Shown here in pieces: positions 26,575 through 35,938 of a DNA stretch of 64,000 bases. Location: the NCBI RefSeq assembly GCF_003202035.1, contig NZ_QJKC01000016.1, positions 1 through 64,000 of the forward strand. The letters run 5' to 3'. Position numbers and translations under genes: made by a program. Below the pieces are notes generated by a model. The model was not told where the DNA came from. It did not search any database and was given only the letters and a program-made list of their open reading frames with translations. The number at the start of each line of letters is the position of its first letter. Within the stretch, counting starts at the first letter, position 1. This DNA comes from Aquitalea magnusonii (GTDB lineage: Bacteria; Pseudomonadota; Gammaproteobacteria; Burkholderiales; Chromobacteriaceae).

Positions 26575-27495
26575 TCAGTGGTTTTCGATAACCTTGTCAT
26601 GCCGGCCCCGCAGCCAGTCGAGTACCAGTGGGAAATGGTCGGCCGGTGCATCGGGGTGGGTCAGCAAGGATACATGGTCGTAGTCATGCCAGTGTCCGAC
26701 AGCCCGCCCAAGCAAGCGCAAGCGCGACAAATGCGGGCCGGACTCGTCGCGAAAGCGGCGCACATCGTCGACATGGCCACGGCAGGGATCGTTGCGGGCC
26801 GCAAAATACAGGGCGGGTGGCAAGGAGACATGGCGGGCGGCCGCGCCGTAATCGAAGCCGTCATCACTATCCACCCAGGGGCGCAGCTTGGCCCAGCGCT
26901 TGCTCTGGCGATGGCTTTTCTCGGTTTCATCGTCCGCCCCCAGGCCAATGCGTCTGGCCGGCAGGTAGCCATAGCAACGGATCAGCCAGCGCGCGACGAT
27001 ATTCCAGATCAGGTCGACCTCCAGCCATTTGCGCAGATTGCGCACGGCGATGCTGCGTTTGCTGCCGAAGTACACCAGGCTGGCCACTTGTGCGGCCAGC
27101 TGCGGGTAACGTAACAAGCAACTGCTCATGTGTACGCCTCCCCAGGAATGCGCCATCCAGTGCAGGCGCTGACCGCCCTTGAGCTGGTAGATGGCCGCAT
27201 GCAGCGCCGGCAGGTCCTGACAAATGATTTCGGTTTGACCATGGCGTGAGCTGGCGTCGATTTTGGGTGTACTGCGGCCACGGCCACGCAAATCGGCCAC
27301 AAACACATCGTAGCCGGCATCGGCCAGGAAATGGGCCAGCCCCTTGCCGCTGTCGCTGTAGAAAATCCGGCCATCGGCCATGACACCATGCACCAGCAAT
27401 ACCGGTGGTCCGTCTGCCACGCGCCAGATGCGCCGCAGGTACAGCCGCTGCTGCGCGACCTCCACATACATGTCCTGCTGCTGTTTTTCCGCCAT
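26575..27495 (-). CDS. Alpha/beta hydrolase
   Basis: A 306-residue alpha/beta-hydrolase fold protein. HGVMADGRIF forms the oxyanion loop, Ser sits in the nucleophile elbow AHSWGGVH (about 119), and the late His in GHWHDYDHVSLL (about 277) completes the triad with a mid-domain Asp. There is no signal peptide. The length and the DLRGRGRSTP segment resemble lipases/esterases of the lysophospholipase-like group. The ribosome-binding site GGGAGC is close to the ATG. The substrate is unknown. It ends 64 nt before the oxygenase start and may be co-transcribed with it. Confidence 0.78.
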   Translation of the reverse strand: MAEKQQQDMYVEVAQQRLYLRRIWRVADGPPVLLVHGVMADGRIFYSDSGKGLAHFLADAGYDVFVADLRGRGRSTPKIDASSRHGQTEIICQDLPALHAAIYQLKGGQRLHWMAHSWGGVHMSSCLLRYPQLAAQVASLVYFGSKRSIAVRNLRKWLEVDLIWNIVARWLIRCYGYLPARRIGLGADDETEKSHRQSKRWAKLRPWVDSDDGFDYGAAARHVSLPPALYFAARNDPCRGHVDDVRRFRDESGPHLSRLRLLGRAVGHWHDYDHVSLLTHPDAPADHFPLVLDWLRGRHDKVIENH

Positions 27496-27584
27496 TGCTC
27501 CCGCCTTGCCAATCCACCAAGCAAACGACCGTATGATTAAGGCAAGTCCGGCTGCAGGTCAATCTTCTATACGCTCGCTCAATG

Positions 27585-27610
27585 AAAAACGGGCCGCCGT
27601 GGCGACCCGT
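27585..27610 (-). terminator. pepN terminator
   Basis: ACGGG and CCCGT arms with GC-rich interior pairing. On the minus strand the hairpin is followed by T5. It lies 24 nt after the pepN stop. Confidence 0.7.
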
Positions 27611-27633
27611 TGTTTCTTCCCGCGTCAGTCTGC

Positions 27634-30258
27634 TCAGGCATTGAGATTCTTGTAGACAATCTCGTAGACATCGTTGGACAGGGAGGCCGCCAACAGACGC
27701 TCCAGTTCGGCCCGCATCAGCGCCTGACGGCCCGGCTCCAGCTTCTTCCAGCGATTGAAGGCGCGCACGATACGGCTGGCCACTTGGGGATTGATGGCAT
27801 CCAGCGCCAGCACCTGCTCGGCCAGGAAGCGGTAACCGCTACCATCGGCGGCATGGAAGTGCGCCATATTATTGCCAAAGCTGCCAATCAGCGCGCGCGC
27901 CTTGTTGGGGTTCTTCAAATTGAATGCCGGATGCTCCATGGCGGCGCGGACATGATCCAGCGTGCCTTCCAGCTGGCTGGAGGCCACCAGCATGAAGAAC
28001 TTGTCCATGACCAGGGCATCGTGCTGCCAGCGGGCGGCGAAGTCGGTATAGCACTCGTCGCGCTCTTCGCCATCGTGATCGCGCAGCGCCAGCATGGCGC
28101 CCATCTGATCCGACATATTGTCCGCTTCCAGCGCCTGCTTGCGGGCGGCTTCGGCCGGCCAGGCCACGTTCAGCCGGGTCAGCATCTGCAAGGCACGGTT
28201 TTTCAGATCGCGCCGGCCAGCGTCTTCCGGCTTGTATTCACGGGTCTGGTTCAGGTGATAAGCCTCGTGCCACTCGCCACGCAGCGCCTCGGCCAGGTGG
28301 TCGAGCACGAAATCACGTACCTGGTGAATGATGGCCGGATCGGCCTGCTCCACCATTTCCAGCATTTCCGCTTCCGACGGCAAGCCCAGCATCATGGCCT
28401 TGAAGGCCGGATCGGCCAGCGGGTCCTTCAATACCGCCCGGAAGGCCGCGACAAAGGTCTCCGGCAGGGTCAGCGCCCTGCCCTGCGCCGCAGCTTCGAT
28501 CAGCTGGCGGAACAAGCGCTCTGCCAGCTTCTGCCCGGCCTCCCAGCGGCAAAAGCTGTCGCTGTCATTGGCCATGAGGAAGGCCAGCTGCTCATCACGC
28601 CAGTCGTATTCCAGCCGGACCGGCGCGGAAAAGCCGCGCAGCAATGACGGCACCGGCTCTTCCGGCACATCGATGAAGACAAATGTCTGGCTAGCCTGTT
28701 TGACATCCAGCACTCGCGTACCAAGCTGTGCCTGTTCCTCGCCTTCCAGCTGCAGCGGCAGATCCTTGCCGTCACTACCCACCAGTCCCAGCGCCAGGGG
28801 GATGTGCAGCGGCTGTGGTGCGGGTTGGCCGGTGATGGCCCGGCAGGACTGGGTAACGGTCAGTGCATAGCGGCGCGCTGCCGCATCGTAGCGGCTGCTG
28901 ACTTGCAATAGCGGGGTGCCGGCCTGGCTATACCACAGGGCAAACTGGCCAAGATCGACGCCATTGGCATCGGCCATGGCGGCACGGAAATCGTCGCAGG
29001 TGACGGCCTGCCCGTCATGCCGTTTGAAATACAGGTCCATGCCCTTGCGGAAACCGGCCTCCCCCAGCAGGGTATGGTACATGCGGACCACTTCCGCCCC
29101 TTTTTCGTACACCGTCATGGTGTAGAAGTTGTTCATCTCGATATAGGATTCGGGACGAATCGGATGCGCCGTGGGGCCGGCATCTTCCGGGAACTGCAAG
29201 GCGCGCAGGCTTTTGACATCGTCGATGCGCTTGACCGCACGGCTACCCAGATCCGAGCTGAATTCCTGATCGCGAAATACGGTCAGGCCCTCTTTCAAGG
29301 ACAGCTGGAACCAGTCGCGGCAGGTCACACGGTTGCCAGTCCAGTTATGGAAATATTCGTGGGCGATGATGGCTTCCACGCGCTGGAATTCCGCATCGGT
29401 GCGGGTATCCTTGCGCGCCAGCACGGCCGAGGTATTGAAGATGTTGAGGCCCTTGTTTTCCATGGCCCCCATATTGAAATCGCTGACCGCCACGATCATG
29501 TAGATGTCCAGATCGTACTCCAGGCCAAAGCGCTGCTCGTCCCACTTCATGGCGCGCTTGACCGCCCCCATGGCAAAGGCGACCTTGTCCTGATCGGCCG
29601 GCTCGGTCCAGATCTCCAGTGCCACAGCGCGTCCGCGCTGGGTGATGAATTTGTCACGCGCAGCCACCAGCTTGCCGGCAACCAGGGCAAACAGGTAGGA
29701 CGGCTTGCGGTAGGGGTCGACCCATTTCACCCAGTGGCGCTTCTTGTCCAGCACGCCCTCACCCACCTTGTTGCCATTGGACAGCAGCACCGGAAACTTC
29801 TGCTTGTCAGCCACGATGGTGGTGGTGAACTTGGCCATCACATCGGGCCGGTCCATATAGAAGGTGATCTTGCGAAAGCCTTCCGGCTCGCACTGGGTAA
29901 ACAGATTGCCATTGGAAGCATACAAGCCCATCAGGCTGGTATTGCTCGCCGGTTCAAGCTCGGTTTCCACTTCCAGGATAAAGCTGTCGGGTACCGCCGG
30001 AATCAGCACCCCGTCGGCCGCCAGCTGATACGCAGAGGGGTCCAGCCGCTCGCCATCCAGCGTCAGGCTGAGCAGCCGGGCCGACCCGTCCAGCCACAGG
30101 GCACTGGCCGCCGTGGACTTGTCATTGCGCTTGATCACCAGACGCGAGTGCACACGCGTCTGCGCGTCCTCGATATCAAACTTCAAATCCACCCGGTCCA
30201 CCAGATAAGGGGGAACGGTATAGTCTTTCAGATAGTTGACTTGAGGCTGCTGCGCCAT
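27634..30258 (-). CDS. pepN: Aminopeptidase N
   Basis: An 874-residue M1 zinc aminopeptidase removing N-terminal residues from peptides in the cytoplasm. The exopeptidase motif GAMENKG (about 260) and the zinc site [17 protein letters not shown] (about 296, with the distal Glu about 19 residues later in [13 protein letters not shown]) are intact. Length and layout match E. coli PepN (870). The start [13 protein letters not shown] at 30258 follows AGAGAAGAAC; the open frame runs 31 codons further upstream without family similarity. It lies next to another peptidase gene of the M61 family. Confidence 0.96.
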   Translation of the reverse strand: MAQQPQVNYLKDYTVPPYLVDRVDLKFDIEDAQTRVHSRLVIKRNDKSTAASALWLDGSARLLSLTLDGERLDPSAYQLAADGVLIPAVPDSFILEVETELEPASNTSLMGLYASNGNLFTQCEPEGFRKITFYMDRPDVMAKFTTTIVADKQKFPVLLSNGNKVGEGVLDKKRHWVKWVDPYRKPSYLFALVAGKLVAARDKFITQRGRAVALEIWTEPADQDKVAFAMGAVKRAMKWDEQRFGLEYDLDIYMIVAVSDFNMGAMENKGLNIFNTSAVLARKDTRTDAEFQRVEAIIAHEYFHNWTGNRVTCRDWFQLSLKEGLTVFRDQEFSSDLGSRAVKRIDDVKSLRALQFPEDAGPTAHPIRPESYIEMNNFYTMTVYEKGAEVVRMYHTLLGEAGFRKGMDLYFKRHDGQAVTCDDFRAAMADANGVDLGQFALWYSQAGTPLLQVSSRYDAAARRYALTVTQSCRAITGQPAPQPLHIPLALGLVGSDGKDLPLQLEGEEQAQLGTRVLDVKQASQTFVFIDVPEEPVPSLLRGFSAPVRLEYDWRDEQLAFLMANDSDSFCRWEAGQKLAERLFRQLIEAAAQGRALTLPETFVAAFRAVLKDPLADPAFKAMMLGLPSEAEMLEMVEQADPAIIHQVRDFVLDHLAEALRGEWHEAYHLNQTREYKPEDAGRRDLKNRALQMLTRLNVAWPAEAARKQALEADNMSDQMGAMLALRDHDGEERDECYTDFAARWQHDALVMDKFFMLVASSQLEGTLDHVRAAMEHPAFNLKNPNKARALIGSFGNNMAHFHAADGSGYRFLAEQVLALDAINPQVASRIVRAFNRWKKLEPGRQALMRAELERLLAASLSNDVYEIVYKNLNA

Positions 30259-30369
30259 GTTCTTCTCTCTAATTAGTAGTCGTTGCCGGCTTGATCCGGT
30301 CTTGCTCATGAACCGGGCGGGATCGCCGCCCCGGTCCGGTGATGGGTGCACTATCGGGTCACTGATGCA

Positions 30370-32151
30370 TCAGCCTCGCAGCCAGCCGGCGTCCTCAGCC
30401 CGCTGCTGCAATCGGCAGCAGGTCCGTGGGGACGCTTGCAAGCTGGCCTCGCGCACCAGCAGCTCATCACGGCGGAACAGATGCAGGGTAACGGTTTCCC
30501 CCACGCCATAGCGTGCCAGCATCTTGTCCAGCTCCGTCACTTTCAGGCCATCCAGTGCAATCAGGATATCGCCGCCAGCCAGCCCTGCCTGCTGGGCAGC
30601 GCCGCCATCCAGCACGTTGACCAGCCGCAGGCCCAATGGGTCGGCCGCAGTCTTCACACCAAGGCTGGCCCGCGGTTGGCGGTCTGCCGCCACCGGGCCG
30701 ATGCCACCAGCATCGCCGGCATGATCCGCGTAGTCCCAGCACATGTCCAGCCCTTGCGTTGCCAGCAAATCGGCCAGGGGAAGATCGGCAGTGGAGCGCA
30801 AGGCGCTGTCGAAGAAGGCTTGCAAGTCCAGCCCGGTGACCTGCTGGGCAATCTGCTCCCACTCGTCCTCTGCCAGCCCGCGGCCATCGGTCTGCCACTT
30901 ATGCCACAGCGCACGCATCACGTCATCCAGCGACTGACGGCCGTCGGTCTGCTGACGGATGGTCAGGTCCAGCGCCAGCGCCGCCAGCGACCCCTTGGTG
31001 TAGTAGCTGACTATGCTGTTGGGGCTGTTTTCATCTTGCCGGTAATACTTGGTCCAGGCATCAAAGCTGGATTCCTCCAGCGTCTGCTTGAGGCGGCCGG
31101 CACCTCGCTCCACCCCGCTGATGGTCTGCGCCAGCAGGCCAAGGTAGCGCTTGCTGTCGATCAGGCCGCAGCGCAGCAGGGTGAGATCATCGTAATAAGA
31201 GGTAATGCCTTCGAATGCCCACAGCAGGCGAGTATAGCCCTCGCGGCTAAGGTCGTAGGGGCTGAAGGCGGCGGGTTTTATCCGTTTTACATTCCAGCTG
31301 TGGAAGTATTCGTGGCTGATCAGCCCCAGCAGCTTGAGATAGCCATCGGAGATGGCCTGGTCTGCTGTTTGCGGCAGATCGTCACGGTTGGCGACCAGCG
31401 CAGTCGAGGCACGATGCTCCAGTCCGCCATAAATATCCTTGCCGACATACAGCATGAAGACATAACGCTCAAAAGGTGCGGGCGTACCAAACAGCTTGAT
31501 CTGATATTCACAGATCTTCTTGGTGTCACGCGCCAGACGCTTGAGGTCGCCACGGAAACGGCCGGACACCACAAACTGGTGCGGCACGCCGCAAGCCTTG
31601 AAGCTGACTGAATGGAAGGCCCCCAGCTCCACCGGGTGATCCAGCAGCTCATCGTAATCGCCAGCACGGTACAGGCCGAAACCATTGCGGTCGGTCTCCA
31701 CTGCCGGCAGGCTGCTGGCCACTTTCCAGTCGGCAAATGCCTTGCCCTTGGGCGCACGGATTTCCACCGTGCAGGCCACCGACTCATACCCCTCCACGGC
31801 CAGGAAAACACTGCTGGCATTGAAGAAGCCACGCTCCTCATCCAGGTAGGCACCGCGCACGGACAGATCATAGGCATAGACCTGATACACCAGCGTCAGG
31901 CTGCCAGCCACCGGCTCGGCCTGCCAAGTGTGTTTGTCCAGCTTGCACAGCCCAACCTCTTTGCCAGCACTGCTCGCTTGAATGCTGACGATATGCCGGG
32001 AAAACTCACGAATCAGATAACTGCCCGGAATCCACGCCGGCAAAGTGAACACCTGCCCCTTCTTGGCAGGCTTGGCAACTTTGAGCGTAATCTCGAAGCA
32101 ATGGCTTTGCGGTGAGCACGGACGGATGGAATAGTGAACAGGTGAGGTCAT
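30370..32151 (-). CDS. M61 family peptidase with PDZ domain
   Basis: A 593-residue glycyl-aminopeptidase-like protein. The N-terminal beta domain (about 1-180) is followed by a gluzincin catalytic domain with HEYFHSWNVKRIKP (about 275-290) and a downstream Glu in FEGITSYYDDL (about 315). A C-terminal PDZ domain follows (about 500-580, AGGDILIALDGLKV). There is no signal peptide, so it acts in the cytoplasm. It is oriented with pepN, 111 nt upstream of it, which suggests a peptide-turnover unit. The protein length is usual for the family. Confidence 0.9.
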   Translation of the reverse strand: MTSPVHYSIRPCSPQSHCFEITLKVAKPAKKGQVFTLPAWIPGSYLIREFSRHIVSIQASSAGKEVGLCKLDKHTWQAEPVAGSLTLVYQVYAYDLSVRGAYLDEERGFFNASSVFLAVEGYESVACTVEIRAPKGKAFADWKVASSLPAVETDRNGFGLYRAGDYDELLDHPVELGAFHSVSFKACGVPHQFVVSGRFRGDLKRLARDTKKICEYQIKLFGTPAPFERYVFMLYVGKDIYGGLEHRASTALVANRDDLPQTADQAISDGYLKLLGLISHEYFHSWNVKRIKPAAFSPYDLSREGYTRLLWAFEGITSYYDDLTLLRCGLIDSKRYLGLLAQTISGVERGAGRLKQTLEESSFDAWTKYYRQDENSPNSIVSYYTKGSLAALALDLTIRQQTDGRQSLDDVMRALWHKWQTDGRGLAEDEWEQIAQQVTGLDLQAFFDSALRSTADLPLADLLATQGLDMCWDYADHAGDAGGIGPVAADRQPRASLGVKTAADPLGLRLVNVLDGGAAQQAGLAGGDILIALDGLKVTELDKMLARYGVGETVTLHLFRRDELLVREASLQASPRTCCRLQQRAEDAGWLRG

Positions 32152-32225
32152 GATCTGCCTGAGGAGGGGGCGAAAACAGCAGATTCTAGCACCGGGGTCA
32201 TACCGTCGTCGTGGCAGATGGCGAT

Positions 32226-32239
32226 TTGACCTAAGTCAA
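32226..32239. promoter_or_regulatory. FNR/Anr-type operator upstream of ccoN
   Basis: TTGAC-CTAA-GTCAA is a perfect 5-4-5 palindrome close to the FNR consensus TTGAT-N4-ATCAA. Its centre (32232.5) lies about 41 nt before the start of transcription expected from the TATAAT at 32261-32266. This is the class II activator position. It would give low-oxygen induction of the cbb3 oxidase. Confidence 0.7.
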
Positions 32240-32260
32240 GGGCTTGCACAGGCATGACAA

Positions 32261-32266
32261 TATAAT
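32261..32266 (+). promoter_or_regulatory. Predicted -10 box of the cco operon
   Basis: A consensus TATAAT without a good -35 box, as expected for an FNR-activated promoter. It predicts a leader of about 335 nt before ccoN. Confidence 0.6.
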
Positions 32267-32272
32267 CCCCAG

Positions 32273-32607
32273 TAAGCGGCATCAGGTTCAGCACCTGCTG
32301 CCAGCTCGCTTGAAATCAAGAAAATGGTGGACGTAAAAATCCCGCGAGCATACTAATCAACTGGCCCGTCATGGGTATTTGCTTTAGAATGCTTCGCTGA
32401 ATAAATGGGGAAAAAGCGTGTGCCTGACATGATCTGCCAAGTTTTTTTGGCAGCAAATTGTCAGCACGGGTCAAACGCTTTACTAATCTGTAATTGATCA
32501 GATTCCCCTGCGGCTTTCCCGCCAACTACAGCTTGGGGCAGTAGGCAGGAAATCAAGTCGCCATGGTTTGTCACGTTCTAAGTTAGCAACCTTGGAGAAA
32601 ACCCTAA
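32273..32607 (+). other. Long 5' leader of ccoN
   Basis: About 335 bases with no gene. A perfect hairpin CTGCCAA/TTGGCAG with a T-rich loop lies near 32,434-32,453, without a T-run after it. Nothing matches a known riboswitch by eye. The ribosome-binding site GGAG lies just before the ccoN ATG. Confidence 0.45.
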
Positions 32608-34035
32608 ATGGAAACGCAATCCACTTATAACTATAAGGTGGTGCGCCAGTTTGCCATCATGACCGTAGTCTGGGGCATTGTAGGCATGCTGGTGGGCGTC
32701 ATCATTGCGGCCCAATTGGTGTGGCCGGAGCTCAATTTTGGGCCCTGGTTCCACTTTGGTCGTCTGCGCCCGCTGCACACCAACGCCGTGATTTTCGCCT
32801 TTGGCGGTTGCGGCCTGTTTGCCACTTCCTACTACGTCGTGCAGCGCACCTGTAACGTACGACTCATCTCGGACAAGCTGGCCGCCTTTACCTTCTGGGC
32901 ATGGCAGCTGATCATCGTCCTGGCTGCCATCACCCTGCCGCTGGGTTACACCTTCGGCAAGGAATACGCCGAACTGGAATGGCCGATCAAGCTGATGATC
33001 GCCGTGACCTGGGTGGTGTATGCCATCGTGTTCTTCGGCACCATCGCTATCCGCAAGGTCAAGCACATCTATGTAGCCAACTGGTTCTATGGTGCGTTCA
33101 TCCTGGCGGTAGCCCTGCTGCACATCGTCAACAGCGCCTTCGTACCGGTCTCCCTGACCAAGTCCTACTCCGTGTATGCCGGTGCCGTGGATGCCATGGT
33201 GCAATGGTGGTATGGCCATAACGCCGTAGGCTTCTTCCTGACCGCTGCCTTCCTGGGCATGATGTACTACTTCGTGCCGAAGCAGGCTGGCCGTCCGGTT
33301 TACTCCTACCGCCTGTCGGTTGTGCACTTCTGGGCACTGATCTTCACCTATATGTGGGCCGGTCCTCACCACTTGCACTACACTGCCCTGCCTGACTGGA
33401 CCCAGTCGCTGGGCATGGTGTTCTCCCTGGTGCTGCTGGCTCCGAGCTGGGGTGGCATGATCAACGGCATCATGACCCTGTCCGGTGCATGGCACAAACT
33501 GCGTACCGATCCGGTACTGAAGTTCCTGGTGGTTTCCCTGTCCTTCTACGGTATGTCCACCTTCGAAGGCCCGATGATGTCCATCAAGACCGTCAACGCC
33601 CTGTCGCACTACACTGACTGGACCATCGGTCACGTGCACTCCGGCGCCCTGGGCTGGGTAGGCTTCATCACCATCGGTTCCATGTACTACCTGCTGCCGC
33701 GTCTGTTCGGTCGTGAATCCATGCACAGCACCAAGCTGATCGAGGCTCACTTCTGGCTGGCTACCGTGGGCGTGGTGCTGTACATCGCCGCACTGTGGAT
33801 CTCCGGCGTGACCCAGGGCCTGATGTGGCGTGCCCTGAATGCCGACGGCACCCTGACTTACGCCTTTGTTGAAGCCGTAAAAGCAACGTACCCCTACCAC
33901 TTCGTACGTTTCCTGGGTGGTACGCTGTACCTGAGCGGTATGCTGCTGATGGCCTACAACACCTTCCGCACCGTAGCTGGTGGCCGCGCTGTTGACGCCA
34001 AGATCCCGGCTGTTAACGCATCGGCTCACGCTTAA
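32608..34035 (+). CDS. ccoN: cbb3-type cytochrome c oxidase subunit I
   Basis: A 475-residue, about 12-helix catalytic subunit that reduces O2 to water at a haem b3-CuB centre with high oxygen affinity. Ligands are visible: His in [12 protein letters not shown] (low-spin haem), [10 protein letters not shown] and [13 protein letters not shown] (CuB), and HVHSGALGW (haem irons). Tyr in [10 protein letters not shown] is the cross-linked Tyr of cbb3 enzymes. It is the first gene of ccoNOQP, with close spacing (20 nt to ccoO). Expression under low oxygen is predicted from the upstream FNR-type box. Confidence 0.97.
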   Translation: METQSTYNYKVVRQFAIMTVVWGIVGMLVGVIIAAQLVWPELNFGPWFHFGRLRPLHTNAVIFAFGGCGLFATSYYVVQRTCNVRLISDKLAAFTFWAWQLIIVLAAITLPLGYTFGKEYAELEWPIKLMIAVTWVVYAIVFFGTIAIRKVKHIYVANWFYGAFILAVALLHIVNSAFVPVSLTKSYSVYAGAVDAMVQWWYGHNAVGFFLTAAFLGMMYYFVPKQAGRPVYSYRLSVVHFWALIFTYMWAGPHHLHYTALPDWTQSLGMVFSLVLLAPSWGGMINGIMTLSGAWHKLRTDPVLKFLVVSLSFYGMSTFEGPMMSIKTVNALSHYTDWTIGHVHSGALGWVGFITIGSMYYLLPRLFGRESMHSTKLIEAHFWLATVGVVLYIAALWISGVTQGLMWRALNADGTLTYAFVEAVKATYPYHFVRFLGGTLYLSGMLLMAYNTFRTVAGGRAVDAKIPAVNASAHA

Positions 34036-34055
34036 GCGGATAAAGGTAGAAGAAC

Positions 34056-34670
34056 ATGGAAAAGATCCAGAAACTGATTGAAGAACACGTAGGTTATCTC
34101 ATCGTGTTCACGCTGATCGTGATCAGCTTTGCCGGCCTGGTGGAAATCCTGCCGCTGGCATTCCAGAAGTCCACGACCCAGCCGGTTGCAGGCGTCAAGC
34201 CTTATACCGCACTGCAGCTGGCCGGCCGTGACATCTACATCCGTGAAGGCTGCTACAACTGCCACTCCCAGATGATCCGTCCCTTCCGCGCCGAAACCGA
34301 GCGTTATGGTCACTACTCCGTTGCGGGCGAGTCGGTGTACGACCACCCCTTCCAGTGGGGCTCCAAGCGTACCGGTCCGGACCTGGCCCGTGTGGGCGGT
34401 CGCTATTCCGACGAATGGCACCGTGTTCACCTGACCAATCCGCGTGACGTGGTACCGGAATCCAACATGCCGGCTTTCCCGTGGCTGTCCAAGAACCTGG
34501 CTGACGCCGAAATCATGCCGAAGAAAATGGAAGCGCTGCGCAGCGTAGGCGTTCCGTATACCGACAAGGATATCGCCGAAGCCAAGGCTCAGGTCGAAGG
34601 CAAGTCGGAAATGGATGCCCTGATTGCATACCTGCAGGGCTTGGGTCTTGCACTGAAGAACGTTCGCTAA
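34056..34670 (+). CDS. ccoO: cbb3-type oxidase subunit II, mono-haem
   Basis: A 204-residue membrane-anchored cytochrome c. One N-terminal helix (about 12-35) is followed by a single haem motif [11 protein letters not shown] (about 66). The distal Met is probably in SNMPAFPW (about 137). It passes electrons from CcoP to CcoN. The length is normal. It sits between ccoN and ccoQ without gaps large enough for regulation. Confidence 0.96.
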   Translation: MEKIQKLIEEHVGYLIVFTLIVISFAGLVEILPLAFQKSTTQPVAGVKPYTALQLAGRDIYIREGCYNCHSQMIRPFRAETERYGHYSVAGESVYDHPFQWGSKRTGPDLARVGGRYSDEWHRVHLTNPRDVVPESNMPAFPWLSKNLADAEIMPKKMEALRSVGVPYTDKDIAEAKAQVEGKSEMDALIAYLQGLGLALKNVR

Positions 34671-34673
34671 GTC

Positions 34674-34868
34674 ATGGACTGGGTAACGATTGGGCGCTCT
34701 GCCTTTACCGTAATGTGCTTCACCTTCTTCATTCTGGTGTTGTTCATTGCCTACAGCAGGCGCTCAAAGAACCGGTACGATGAAGCGGCCAATGTGCCCT
34801 TTCTCGACGACGACAAGGTGCAGGAGGCCGATAACCATGAGTCGGCTTCTAACGGAGCAAAACAATGA
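34674..34868 (+). CDS. ccoQ: cbb3-type oxidase small subunit CcoQ
   Basis: A 64-residue protein with one membrane helix (about 10-27) followed by a basic stretch (SRRSKNRYDEAA) and acidic tail. It stabilises the cbb3 complex in other bacteria. It is tightly packed between ccoO (3 nt) and ccoP (overlap of four bases). Confidence 0.88.
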   Translation: MDWVTIGRSAFTVMCFTFFILVLFIAYSRRSKNRYDEAANVPFLDDDKVQEADNHESASNGAKQ

Positions 34869-35791
34869 GTGATTTCGTAAGCGATTTCTGGGGCATCTGG
34901 ATCACGGCCATCGTGGTTGCAGGTTTTGTTGGTCTGTCCCTGCTGTTGTTCACCCAATCCAAGACTACGGTCAACAAGGGTGAGCAGGTCAAGACCATGG
35001 GCCACGTGTGGGATGGCGATCTGGAGGAATACAACCATCCGCTGCCGCGCTGGTGGATGCTGATGTTCTACATCACGCTGATCTTCGGTGCCTGCTACCT
35101 GGTGCTCTACCCGGGCCTGGGCAAATGGCAAGGCATTCGTGGCTGGACTTCCGTAGGTCAGTACAAGGAAGAACGCGCACAGGCCGAAGCCAAGTATCAG
35201 CCGCTGTATGACAAGTACCTGAAAGAAGACCTGAAAACCGTTGCGGCCGATCCCAAGGCACAGGAAATGGGCAAACGCCTGTTCCAGACCTACTGCGTAC
35301 AGTGCCACGGCTCTGATGCACGCGGTGCCAAGGGCTTCCCCAACCTGGTCAACCACGACTGGCTGTATGGTGGTGATCCCAAGACCATCGAAACCACCAT
35401 CCTGAATGGTCGTCATGGCCAGATGCCGGCCTGGGGTTCGGTACTGGGTGAAGAGAAGGTCAAGGATGTCGCCAACTACGTGCTGTCGCTGTCGGTACAG
35501 AAGAAGAAGTTTGATGCCGAACGCGCCGCACGCGGCAAGGAAACCTTTGCCACCATCTGCGCGGCCTGCCACGGTCCGGATGGCAAGGGCAACCAGCAAC
35601 TGGGTGCACCGAACCTGACTCACCCGAGCGGAAACTGGCTGTACGGTGGTACTGAAAAGACCATCATCGAGACCATCACCAATGGTCGCAACAACCAGAT
35701 GCCTGCCTGGAAGGACTTCCTGGGCGATGCCAAGGTTCACTTGCTGGCCGCCTATGTATGGGGTCTGTCCAATAACGCCAAGGCGCAGTAA
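34865..35791 (+). CDS. ccoP: cbb3-type oxidase subunit III, di-haem
   Basis: A 308-residue membrane-anchored di-haem cytochrome c, the electron entry subunit. Two helices near the N-terminus (about 10-30 and 60-80) bracket the conserved HVWDGDLEEYNHPLPRWW segment. Two haem motifs follow, CVQCHG (about 144) and CAACHG (about 236), each with later Met ligands in GQMPAWG and NQMPAWK. It overlaps ccoQ by four bases and ends before a strong hairpin. Confidence 0.96.
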   Translation: MSDFVSDFWGIWITAIVVAGFVGLSLLLFTQSKTTVNKGEQVKTMGHVWDGDLEEYNHPLPRWWMLMFYITLIFGACYLVLYPGLGKWQGIRGWTSVGQYKEERAQAEAKYQPLYDKYLKEDLKTVAADPKAQEMGKRLFQTYCVQCHGSDARGAKGFPNLVNHDWLYGGDPKTIETTILNGRHGQMPAWGSVLGEEKVKDVANYVLSLSVQKKKFDAERAARGKETFATICAACHGPDGKGNQQLGAPNLTHPSGNWLYGGTEKTIIETITNGRNNQMPAWKDFLGDAKVHLLAAYVWGLSNNAKAQ

Positions 35792-35803
35792 GCCTTAGCC
35801 GAC

Positions 35804-35835
35804 ATACTGCCCGCGCAAGCGGGCAGTATGCTTTA
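35804..35835 (+). terminator. Hairpin after ccoP
   Basis: CATACTGCCCGC and GCGGGCAGTATG form a perfect 12-bp stem with a GCAA loop, followed by CTTTATG. It may end ccoNOQP transcripts or stabilise their 3' end before ccoG. Confidence 0.75.
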
Positions 35836-35857
35836 TGACATTTAGTATATATTTTGA

Positions 35858-35863
35858 TATAAT
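35858..35863 (+). promoter_or_regulatory. Predicted -10 box of ccoG
   Basis: TATAAT within an AT-rich 25-nt stretch directly after the ccoP hairpin. It suggests separate transcription of ccoGH and the lipoprotein gene. No perfect FNR box is evident next to it. Confidence 0.5.
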
Positions 35864-35938
35864 GAAAAGGCTGGCAAGAGGCTTGCGCAAAGTCCATGTT
35901 GAGAGTGAACTTTGCGAAATCCTCTTCAGGGAAACACC

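Noticed and set aside
32578-34029. A 483-codon minus-strand frame over ccoN
   Set aside because: ccoN carries all haem and copper ligands. The His/Gly/Gln-rich antisense product is an artefact of codon bias.
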